From Pseudomonadota bacterium (lineage in GTDB: Bacteria; Pseudomonadota; Alphaproteobacteria; Acetobacterales; Acetobacteraceae), in contig JAEWCI010000397.1 of the NCBI GenBank assembly GCA_023390705.1, forward strand, positions 1 to 5,994: DNA of 5,994 bases. Direction: 5' to 3'. Below the pieces are notes generated by a model that searched no databases, was not told where the DNA came from, and saw only the letters and a program-made list of their open reading frames with translations. This document shows positions 1-5,309 of this stretch, in pieces. The position numbers and the translations under genes were made by a program. Position 1 is the first letter of the stretch. The number at the start of each line of letters is the position of its first letter.

Positions 1-1218
1 CTGCTGGATGCGGGCCTGATGCACGACCTGCAGACCGTGGTGCCCGAGGGCATGCGCGCGTTCACCCGCGAGCCGCGCCTGGAGAACGGCGTGCTGTCCT
101 CGGTGCCCTCCGTCGCGGACAATGGAGAGCGCCAGATGATCGCCCGGCTTCGCTGTCGCCACTTCCCTGGCCAGGTCACGGGGCGAATCCACCGGACGGT
201 CACCCACCGCCACGACCGTATCGCCTGGCCGAAGATTGGCCTGCGCGGCGGGCGAGCCGGGCTCGACCGCGGCAACCAGGGCTCCCTTGGCATCCTGCAA
301 CCCCAGCGCGCCGGCAAGGTCCGGGGTGACGGGCTGCAGCGATACACCCAGCCAGCCGCGCTCGACGCGCCCATGCTGGCGAAGCTGCTCCACGACAAGC
401 TGGGCCATGCGGGCCGGCACTGCGAAGCCGATGCCGATATTGCCGCCGGATGGGGAGAAGATGGCGGTGTTCACGCCGATCACCTGGCCCGAGGTGTCGA
501 AGAGCGGGCCACCGGAATTGCCCGGATTGATCGGCGCATCGGTCTGGATGAAATCGTCGTATGGTCCCGCGCCGATCTCCCGGCCGCGGGCGGAGACGAT
601 GCCGGCGGTTGCGGTGCCGCCGAGGCCGAAGGGGTTGCCCATGGCCAGGACCCATTGGCCGACCCTGACCTTCTCGCTGTCGCCGAAGGCTACGGTGGGC
701 AGCGGCGCGCCGGCTTCCACCTTGATGAGCGCGATGTCGGTCTGCGGGTCGGTGCCGATCACCCTGGCGTCGAAGCGGCGACCATCTGCCAGTTCGACCT
801 TCACCGCATCGGCATGGCCGACGACATGGTTGTTGGTGACGATGAAGCCGGACGGGTCAATGACGAAGCCGGAACCCTGGCCGGTGAACTGGCGCGGCTG
901 CGGCCTGCGCTGCGGATCGCCGAACCGGCGCAGGAAGTCCTCGAAGGGCGAGCCACGCAGCTCGGGTGGGATATCCGCCGTCACCTGAGCCGCTTCCTCA
1001 TGCCCCGTCACGGTCACGCGAACGACGGCGGGCGCGACGCGCGCGGCAAGGTCGGCGAAATCCGCCGGGACGGCTGGTTGGGCCAGCGGCCTGGAGCCGG
1101 TTCCGTTCAGGCCGGATTGCGCGCCGGCATGGCCCACCGGGGCAGCGATGCCGAGTGCCAGAGACAACCCCAGGGTGACTGCGGCATGGCGAAGATGGGC
1201 GCCGTCGGATCGCATCAT
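1..1218 (-). CDS. htrA: HtrA/DegP-type periplasmic serine protease, 3' end not in window
   Basis: Trypsin-fold envelope protease and chaperone that degrades misfolded exported proteins. The 406 visible codons begin with a signal peptide (about residues 1-33: basic start, hydrophobic stretch, then AGA before QSG). The protease domain carries the family triad: H131 in TNNHVVGHAD, D161 in TDIALIK and S235 in GNSGGPL. One PDZ domain starts near residue 287 (GWLGVSLQPVTPDL) and reaches the PGDTVVAVGDRPV strand-loop and LSIVRDG. The start at 1218 has a GGGAG ribosome-binding site a few bases upstream; a second ATG follows directly. No in-frame stop occurs before base 1, so a second PDZ could lie outside. 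However, residues 367-406 (bases 1-120) are rich in His and Gln and read better as coding on the other strand, so the true C-terminus is uncertain. Protease identity is secure; the choice between DegP, DegQ and MucD types is not. Confidence 0.9.
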   Translation of the reverse strand, partial: MMRSDGAHLRHAAVTLGLSLALGIAAPVGHAGAQSGLNGTGSRPLAQPAVPADFADLAARVAPAVVRVTVTGHEEAAQVTADIPPELRGSPFEDFLRRFGDPQRRPQPRQFTGQGSGFVIDPSGFIVTNNHVVGHADAVKVELADGRRFDARVIGTDPQTDIALIKVEAGAPLPTVAFGDSEKVRVGQWVLAMGNPFGLGGTATAGIVSARGREIGAGPYDDFIQTDAPINPGNSGGPLFDTSGQVIGVNTAIFSPSGGNIGIGFAVPARMAQLVVEQLRQHGRVERGWLGVSLQPVTPDLAGALGLQDAKGALVAAVEPGSPAAQANLRPGDTVVAVGDRPVDSPRDLAREVATAKPGDHLALSIVRDGGHRGQHAVLQARLAGERAHALGHHGLQVVHQARIQQ

Positions 1219-1599
1219 GCAATTCTCCCAGCGGAAGTCCCTGCTCGGACCGGTCCACGCCACCAACGCCCGACAGGAGGGGAGTTTCACCGGCCCGCCT
1301 CATGGCGCTTCGGGGCCGTTCTGCTGCGTTCCGAAAGGGTGCCGGCCACCGGCTGCACATGCCCGGCCATCTGCCTGAACATCCTCGTCCAGGGATGCTG
1401 CGAGGTGCACGTAACCGGGACGAAATCGCGTTGCCCGGCAGTGGGCGCCCGGTCCTGCTCTCCACCAAGGCGCCACGCCGTGACGCTCCGGGCGCCGCCC
1501 TGGCCATCATCGGCTTTCGCGTGCCGCCACGGTCAGGTCCCTGGCGGAGATCAGCGAGGTGCTCCTCGCGCGCGATGGTTCCCTGGGCGCCGGAGAGTG
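1219..1599. other. Gap with no convincing gene, upstream of htrA
   Basis: This 381-base stretch lies between the htrA start and the stop of the ArsR-rhodanese gene, both on the minus strand. It should hold the htrA promoter and leader, but I found no clear -35/-10 pair. A GGAAC at about 15 bases from a CGAAG (minus strand, near 1320-1335) is only a weak extracytoplasmic-sigma-like hint. Open frames here are short and have no family resemblance. The best is a 31-codon minus-strand frame at 1287-1382 with G/C-rich third positions, but its GAGG abuts the ATG, so I do not call it. The segment also contains the stem-loop at 1554-1569 and an 8-base palindrome GGGCGCCC at 1443-1450. Confidence 0.6.
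1554..1569 (-). terminator. Stem-loop downstream of the ArsR-rhodanese gene
   Basis: On the minus strand GCGAGG, loop AGCA and CCTCGC form a perfect 6-bp stem with a 4-base loop, 31 bases after the stop at 1600. No T-run follows, so this is not a classical intrinsic terminator. It may be a 3'-end protecting hairpin or chance in GC-rich DNA. Confidence 0.3.
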
Positions 1600-2286
1600 C
1601 TATGCGGCCTCGACAGCGAGGCCCGCCGCCTTCCATTCGATGAATCCGTCCTCCAGCCGGCGTGCGTTGAAGCCCCGCGCCTTGAGCGCCTCGACCGCCT
1701 CCACCGACAGCACGCAGTAGGGGCCGCGGCAGTAGGCCACGACCTCGCGGTCGCGCGGCAGCGTGGCGATGATGGCGTCCAGGCGACTGAGCGGAACGTT
1801 CAGCGCACCCGGCAGATGGCCGGCCGCATATTCGTCTTCCGGCCGGACATCGAGCAGGATGACCCCATCTTCACCAAGCCGGGCGAGCAGCTCCTCCCGC
1901 GACACCGCTTCAAGCCGCGTGCGGTCGGCGAAGTAGGTGGCGACGATCTGCCCGACCTCGGCGAGATTGCGCTCGGCCACCCGGCGCAGGGCTGCGAGCA
2001 GCGCCAGCACCGCGTCGTCCGCAACACGGTAGATCGCGTGCTTGCCTTCGCGCCGCACCTCGACGAGGCCGGCGCGGCGGAGATGCTGGAGATGCTGGGA
2101 GGTGTTGGCGAAAGGCTGCCCGGAGCGCGCGGCCAGCGCCTCCACGCTCCGCTCGCCCTGGCCGAGGATCTGGAGCAGCTCAAGCCGTTGCTCATGGCCG
2201 AGTGCCCGGGCGACGGCGGCGAAATGGGCCAGCAGGCGGCGCCTTGGGGAGGTGTCGCTGCTTGACAGGATCGGTTCCTCGCTCAT
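1600..2286 (-). CDS. ArsR-family regulator fused to a rhodanese domain
   Basis: Predicted cytoplasmic transcription factor of 228 residues. Residues about 15-95 are an ArsR/SmtB winged helix: LGHEQRLELLQIL, the recognition region SVEALAARSGQPFANTSQHLQHLRR split over two helices, then the wing LVEVRREGKHAIYRV. A helical linker (about 92-130) leads to a rhodanese domain (about 130-225) with LLDVRPEDEYAAGHLPGALN and active-site loop CRGPYC, catalytic cysteine C186. The ArsR metal-site motif ELCVCDL is absent. C186 and C191 are the only cysteines in the protein, so sensing, if any, probably goes through sulfur chemistry at the rhodanese site (inference). The ATG at 2286 gives the canonical MSEEP start, but it has no good ribosome-binding site. 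An in-frame ATG at 2325 is no better, and a leaderless or short-leader transcript is possible. The gene is divergent from the rhodanese gene at 2454, its likely target, and an operator-like repeat lies 4 bases from its start. Confidence 0.92.
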   Translation of the reverse strand: MSEEPILSSSDTSPRRRLLAHFAAVARALGHEQRLELLQILGQGERSVEALAARSGQPFANTSQHLQHLRRAGLVEVRREGKHAIYRVADDAVLALLAALRRVAERNLAEVGQIVATYFADRTRLEAVSREELLARLGEDGVILLDVRPEDEYAAGHLPGALNVPLSRLDAIIATLPRDREVVAYCRGPYCVLSVEAVEALKARGFNARRLEDGFIEWKAAGLAVEAA

Positions 2287-2453
2287 ACGGTCAACTGGAT
2301 GATTGAATGATCGCTGCCCGACCATGGCCGCGTCAACCGGAATTCGCCGGAATGGACGTGGATCGCGGCTTGCGGCGGGAAATGCGTGATGCGCCGGAGC
2401 GTGGCGATGGCGGGCCGTCGGCAACCGATGACTGACAGACGGGGAGACCACCG
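2287..2453. promoter_or_regulatory. Divergent promoter region between regulator and rhodanese genes
   Basis: These 167 bases separate two divergently transcribed genes and should hold both promoters. Besides the inverted repeat at 2291-2306, the 10-mer GTCAACYGGA occurs twice in the same orientation, at 2290-2299 and 2332-2341, with one mismatch. The offset is 42 bases, close to four helical turns, so both copies would face the same side of the DNA. The second copy overlaps CCGG-AATTCG-CCGG (2337-2350). I could not assign convincing -35/-10 boxes. The plus-strand GGGGAG at 2441-2446 is the ribosome-binding site of the rhodanese gene. Confidence 0.55.
2291..2306. promoter_or_regulatory. Candidate ArsR-type operator, TCAA-N8-TTGA
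   Basis: TCAACTGGATGATTGA is an inverted repeat with 4-bp arms and an 8-base spacer, in an AT-richer patch of otherwise GC-rich DNA. It lies 4 bases upstream of the regulator's ATG, so a bound dimer would block transcription or translation start of the regulator gene. ArsR-family repressors commonly autoregulate through short inverted repeats of this size. The arms are short, so chance is not excluded. Confidence 0.35.
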
Positions 2454-2849
2454 GTGAGGAAGGGCTACAAGGCGCTGCTGGCCGAGGCCGAGGCCGAGAT
2501 CGAGACCGTGCCGGTCGAGCAGGCATTGCGCCTGCACGGAGACGGTGGCGTGGTGTTCGTGGACCTGCGCGATCCCCGCGAGATCCAGCGCGAGGGCCGC
2601 ATACCGGGAGCCTTCCACTGCCCCCGGGGCATGCTCGAATTCTGGATCGACCCGGAAAGCCCCTACGCCAAGCCGGTCTTCGCCGAGCCGAAGCGCTTCC
2701 TGTTCTACTGCGCCAGCGGCTGGCGCTCGGCCCTGGCCGCGAGGACGGCGCAGGACATGGGCCTTCCGCAGGTGGCCCATGTCGGCGGCGGCTACACGGC
2801 GTGGAAGCAGGCGGGCGGCCCCGTGGAGATGCCATCGCCGCATCACTGA
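2454..2849 (+). CDS. Single-domain rhodanese-like sulfurtransferase
   Basis: A 131-residue protein with no signal peptide, predicted cytoplasmic. Rhodanese-fold landmarks are in order: VVFVDLRDPREIQREGRIPGAFHCP (about residues 33-57, given here as the Cdc25/rhodanese N-half), then FYCASGWRSALAAR with catalytic cysteine C86 in the loop CASGWR, then the C-terminal GGGYTAWKQAGG (about 111-122). The family transfers sulfane sulfur from thiosulfate, persulfides or protein carriers; the donor and acceptor here are not visible. The GTG start is chosen because GGGGAG lies 7 bases upstream at 2441-2446 and no in-frame ATG fits the fold. The gene is divergent from the ArsR-rhodanese gene and 135 bases upstream of the MFS gene on the same strand, which suggests it is controlled by that regulator and acts with the transporter in sulfur handling (inference). 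Confidence 0.9.
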   Translation: MRKGYKALLAEAEAEIETVPVEQALRLHGDGGVVFVDLRDPREIQREGRIPGAFHCPRGMLEFWIDPESPYAKPVFAEPKRFLFYCASGWRSALAARTAQDMGLPQVAHVGGGYTAWKQAGGPVEMPSPHH

Positions 2850-2850
2850 C

Positions 2851-2869
2851 CCACCGGCACGCGCGGTGG
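2851..2869 (+). terminator. Stem-loop directly after the rhodanese gene
   Basis: CCACCG, a 7-base loop and CGGTGG form a 6-bp perfect stem that begins one base after the TGA stop. There is no T-run behind it, so it is more likely a 3'-end stabiliser or weak attenuator between the rhodanese and MFS genes than a full terminator. Confidence 0.3.
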
Positions 2870-2984
2870 CAGGAACCGTGGACTCCCGTCCGCACTCCGC
2901 CAGCCTGCCTGCAGCAACACCACATGCCCGATGCAGGCCGTGTACTCCCTACCTGGTACTTGGCCGCCAGAATGATGCAGCCTG

Positions 2985-4229
2985 ATGAGCGAGCACGATC
3001 AGACAACAGCACGCCTTGACGGGCGGATGCGGCGCAACCTCTTTCTCCTGGCGTGCTGCCAGGCGATAGGCCAGGCCGGCAACACGATGATGTTCGCCGC
3101 CACGGCACTGTCCGTGGTGACATTCTATCCGCAGCGTGACCTGGCGACCCTGCCTGTCACCATGCAGCACCTTGGCGTGATGCTGTGGGTCTTCCCCGCC
3201 TCGCTGCTCATGCAGCGCATGGGCAGGCGGTTCGGCTTCCGGGTGGGCTCGGTGTTCGGCATGGCGGGGGCCAGTGTCGTCGGCTACGGCCTGTACACCG
3301 CGAATTTCCTGGTGATGTGCCTGGGTGGCCTGATCCTCGGCTACGCGGTGGCGAGCCTGCAGATGTACCGCTTCGCCGCCGCGGAATTGGTGCCGGCCTC
3401 CCACCGTGCCAAGGCGATCTCCTGGGTCACCGCGGGAGGCGTTGTTGCCGGGGTGATCGGCCCGAGCCTGGTCCGCTGGACGCATGACCAGTGGGTGCCG
3501 CTCTACCTTGCCACCTATGCCGGCATGGTGGGCATACACCTCGTCGTCTTCACCATCATGGCCTTCATCCGCTTTCCCTTGCCGCGGGAGTCCGTGGCAA
3601 CGCCGGGTCCTGGCGGCCATGTCGGCAGCCTGCTGCCCCCGCGCCCCCTGCATGAGATCGCATCGCAGCCGCGCTTCGTCGCGGCTGCCCTCGCCGCCAT
3701 GGTGGCCTTCGGCACCATGTCCTTCCTGATGAGCGCATCGCCCCTGGCCATCGTTGCGTGCGGCCTGCCGCATACCGAGGCGCACTGGGTCATCTTCCTG
3801 CACGTCATGGGCATGTTCGTGCCGTCATTCTTCACCGGCAACCTGATCACGCGCTACGGCGCGACAACGGTGATGTCCTGGGGTGTCGCGTTGCTGCTGC
3901 TTGGCGTCGCGGCGGGCCTGAGCGGCATGACGGAGTGGAGCTTCCGGGTCGCACTCGCCTTCAATGGTATCGGCTGGAACTTCCTGTTCGTCGGCGCGAC
4001 CACGCTGGTGACGACCTGCTACCGCCCCAATGAACGGGGCAAGACACAGGCGCTCAATGATTTCCTGGTCTTCGGGACCACGGCGACGTCGAGCTTCATG
4101 GCCGGCTTCGTGCAGGAACGCCTGGGTTGGTACCTCCTGAACTGGTTCTCCCTCCTTCTCCTCGCCGTGGCAGCCATGGCGGTGCTGTGGTTGCGGCTGC
4201 AGCCCGCGCCTCGGCATGCTTCCCTGTGA
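2985..4229 (+). CDS. Major facilitator superfamily (MFS) transporter
   Basis: Inner-membrane secondary transporter of 414 residues, the normal MFS length. I count twelve hydrophobic segments, roughly at residues 18-40, 56-76, 86-104, 107-127, 145-163, 173-195, 230-250, 266-286, 292-312, 319-342, 358-378 and 383-404. A hydrophilic central loop (about 196-229) divides the two halves. A motif-A-like loop, QRMGRRFGFRVGS (77-89), sits between helices 2 and 3 as expected. The substrate cannot be read from the sequence. The ATG at 2985 has a weak ribosome-binding site; M15 at 3027 is an alternative just before helix 1. The gene follows the rhodanese gene by 135 bases on the same strand, so read-through or a separate promoter are both possible. 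Context suggests transport of a sulfur compound such as sulfite or thiosulfate, but this is inference only; drug or metabolite efflux fits the fold equally well. Confidence 0.88.
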   Translation: MSEHDQTTARLDGRMRRNLFLLACCQAIGQAGNTMMFAATALSVVTFYPQRDLATLPVTMQHLGVMLWVFPASLLMQRMGRRFGFRVGSVFGMAGASVVGYGLYTANFLVMCLGGLILGYAVASLQMYRFAAAELVPASHRAKAISWVTAGGVVAGVIGPSLVRWTHDQWVPLYLATYAGMVGIHLVVFTIMAFIRFPLPRESVATPGPGGHVGSLLPPRPLHEIASQPRFVAAALAAMVAFGTMSFLMSASPLAIVACGLPHTEAHWVIFLHVMGMFVPSFFTGNLITRYGATTVMSWGVALLLLGVAAGLSGMTEWSFRVALAFNGIGWNFLFVGATTLVTTCYRPNERGKTQALNDFLVFGTTATSSFMAGFVQERLGWYLLNWFSLLLLAVAAMAVLWLRLQPAPRHASL

Positions 4230-4240
4230 GGCTCCTTTCG

Positions 4241-4259
4241 CCTGGCCCTGGCGGCCAGG
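4241..4259. terminator. Stem-loop 11 bases after the MFS stop
   Basis: CCTGGCC (4241-4247), loop CTGGC and GGCCAGG (4253-4259) form a perfect 7-bp GC-rich stem. It stands in the convergent gap between the MFS gene and the dehydratase gene, a place where a terminator is expected. No T-run follows on either strand, so the mechanism is uncertain. A 12-base palindrome ATGGCCGGCCAT lies further on, at 4305-4316. Confidence 0.4.
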
Positions 4260-4320
4260 TGGAAGGGACCTGATGGGGGAAGGCTGTATTCCTGCACGGA
4301 GGGCATGGCCGGCCATAAAT

Positions 4321-4341
4321 CGGCGCAGTGGTTCGGCGCCG
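4321..4341 (-). terminator. Weak stem-loop downstream of the dehydratase gene
   Basis: CGGCGC (4321-4326) and GCGCCG (4336-4341) pair across a 9-base loop. Read on the minus strand, the stem is followed by ATTTAT, a short U-rich tail, about 113 bases after the dehydratase stop. A second small hairpin, AGGGA-TGAG-TCCCT, lies at 4361-4374. This is a plausible but weak terminator for the minus-strand genes. Confidence 0.27.
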
Positions 4342-4453
4342 GTCAGCCTCGTCTTCCGTCAGGGATGAGTCCCTCGGCGAGGCCCGCAAGCCATCCATGC
4401 TGAACAGGGGCTTCCCGAAGCGGCCCCAACAGGGAGCCTGCACGCTTCCTTCG

Positions 4454-4816
4454 TCACTCCTGCTGCGTCGTTCCCGGCTCGGCTGCAATCCGGTCGAGCT
4501 TGGCAGCCATGATGAAGTCGTTCTCGTGCAACCCCTTGATCTTCTTGGTTCGCAGCGAGACGGTGGCATAGCCCCAGCCGAAGCTGATATCGGGGTGGTG
4601 CCCCTCTGCTTCAGCCAGATCGGCGGCACGCGCCACGAAGGCGAAGGCTTCGCGAAAGCCCTTGAAGCGGAAGCGCCGCTCGATCCGGGTGGCACCCTCC
4701 ATCAACGCCCATTCAGGTGCCTGCAAGCGATAGCGCTCGGCTTCCTCCGGCGTCAGCGGCGGAACGCCGCCGCGACACGGAGTGCAGGTCTTCTCGGCAA
4801 GAGCACTGTCCGGCAT
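4454..4816 (-). CDS. phhB: Pterin-4a-carbinolamine dehydratase (4a-hydroxytetrahydrobiopterin dehydratase)
   Basis: A 120-residue cytoplasmic enzyme that dehydrates 4a-hydroxy-tetrahydropterin to the quinonoid dihydropterin, recycling the cofactor of aromatic amino acid hydroxylases. The signature is clear: LAEAEGHHPDISFGWGYATV has the His-His-Pro active-site motif (H73, H74, P75), followed by VSLRTKKIKGLHENDF with H97, as in the family. The N-terminal CTPCRGGVPPLTPEEAERY is a common lead-in of bacterial members, not an anomaly. The length is normal. The ATG at 4816 has GAGGGA about 8 bases upstream. No phenylalanine hydroxylase or other pterin gene is in the window, so its partner must be elsewhere or it has another role. 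It is the last of three same-strand genes, 74 bases after the VOC gene; co-transcription is possible. Confidence 0.95.
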   Translation of the reverse strand: MPDSALAEKTCTPCRGGVPPLTPEEAERYRLQAPEWALMEGATRIERRFRFKGFREAFAFVARAADLAEAEGHHPDISFGWGYATVSLRTKKIKGLHENDFIMAAKLDRIAAEPGTTQQE

Positions 4817-4890
4817 CGTCCGCTTCCCTCACGCCAGATGGGCCTTGGAAAGACGTAATGGCAGGCCATGGAAAATGAAGGGATGGGGCG

Positions 4891-5262
4891 TCACTGCGGC
4901 ACGGTCATGAGCTCCAGGATATGGCCGTCGGGGTCCTTGAAGTAGAAGCCACGGCCGCCGTTCCAGTTGTTGAGCTGCCCGTCATCCAGGCTCCAGGGAC
5001 TGCTGCCGAAGGCAAGGCCTGCCGCCTTCACCCGCTGCAGGATCGCGTCGAACTCGGCATCGCTGACATGGAATGCGTAGTGCTGGCTGGTGATCGGCCC
5101 TGCCGCGTCGGCGAAATCGAATGTCAGCGTGCCGTTGACCCGTACCGGGGCGAAGTGGCCGCCCGCGCCCTCGGAACGCAGCCCGAAGATATGCGCGAAG
5201 AAGCGGGCAGCGGCTTCCTTGTCGCGGGCGGGAACGATCGTGTGGTTGAGCGTGATCGTCAT
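4891..5262 (-). CDS. VOC superfamily (glyoxalase-fold) protein of unknown substrate
   Basis: A 123-residue cytoplasmic protein with the two beta-alpha-beta-beta-beta modules of the vicinal-oxygen-chelate fold. Likely metal ligands are H7 in LNHTIV, H61 in HYAFHVSD and E117 in DGHILELMT. The DPDGHILEL ending is typical of glyoxalase/bleomycin-resistance/dioxygenase families. Members with this NNWNGGRGFYFKDPDGH block are widespread and uncharacterised, so I give no reaction. The start at 5262 is well supported by AGGAGG 6 bases upstream, the best ribosome-binding site in the window. The gene lies 47 bases after the MlaA gene on the same strand and probably shares its transcript, though a stem-loop sits in between. 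Nothing in its neighbours indicates a substrate. Confidence 0.9.
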   Translation of the reverse strand: MTITLNHTIVPARDKEAAARFFAHIFGLRSEGAGGHFAPVRVNGTLTFDFADAAGPITSQHYAFHVSDAEFDAILQRVKAAGLAFGSSPWSLDDGQLNNWNGGRGFYFKDPDGHILELMTVPQ

Positions 5263-5288
5263 GGGCTTCCTCCTGATGCCTTACGCAT

Positions 5289-5304
5289 CGCGGCTGCCGC
5301 CGCG
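5289..5304 (-). other. Stem-loop between mlaA stop and VOC ribosome-binding site
   Basis: CGCGGC, a 4-base loop and GCCGCG form a perfect 6-bp stem inside the 47-base gap. It precedes the strong AGGAGG of the VOC gene and has no T-run. It could be an attenuator or an mRNA processing or stability element; chance is also likely at this GC content. Confidence 0.25.
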
Positions 5305-5309
5305 CGGCG

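Noticed and set aside
1287..1382. Possible 31-residue minus-strand peptide (starts MFRQMAGHVQPV)
   Set aside because: The GAGG is directly against the ATG with no spacing, there is no homology I recognise, and the length is within chance for GC-rich DNA. It is not called as a gene.
1502..1600. Plus-strand stretch reading RLSRAATVRSLAEISEVLLARD
   Set aside because: It looks locally protein-like but has a stop at 1481-1483, no start codon with a ribosome-binding site, and runs into the antisense of the rhodanese domain.
19..2265. 748-codon plus-strand open frame
   Set aside because: It runs antisense and codon-aligned to htrA and the ArsR-rhodanese gene, which have clear domains. Long stop-free antisense frames are expected in GC-rich DNA, and its product past base 130 is Arg/His/Gly-rich with no family resemblance. 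Only its first 120 bases look coding, and that is reported as a finding.
2287..3123. Long N-terminal extension of the ArsR-rhodanese frame (open to 3123)
   Set aside because: The extension overlaps the rhodanese gene on the opposite strand and is low-complexity Arg/Pro/Ser-rich. The ArsR fold begins just after the ATG at 2286.
2949..3803. 284-codon minus-strand open frame opposite the MFS gene
   Set aside because: Its product is rich in His, Gln, Asp and Arg, typical of an antisense shadow, and the plus strand encodes a clear 12-helix transporter.
4328..4858. 176-codon plus-strand open frame over the dehydratase gene
   Set aside because: It is antisense to a gene with the full dehydratase signature and has no recognisable domain.
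4858..4869. Imperfect palindrome ATGGC-AG-GCCAT between the VOC and dehydratase genes
   Set aside because: Five-base arms with a 2-base centre cannot form a good RNA hairpin, and the site has no clear regulatory context.
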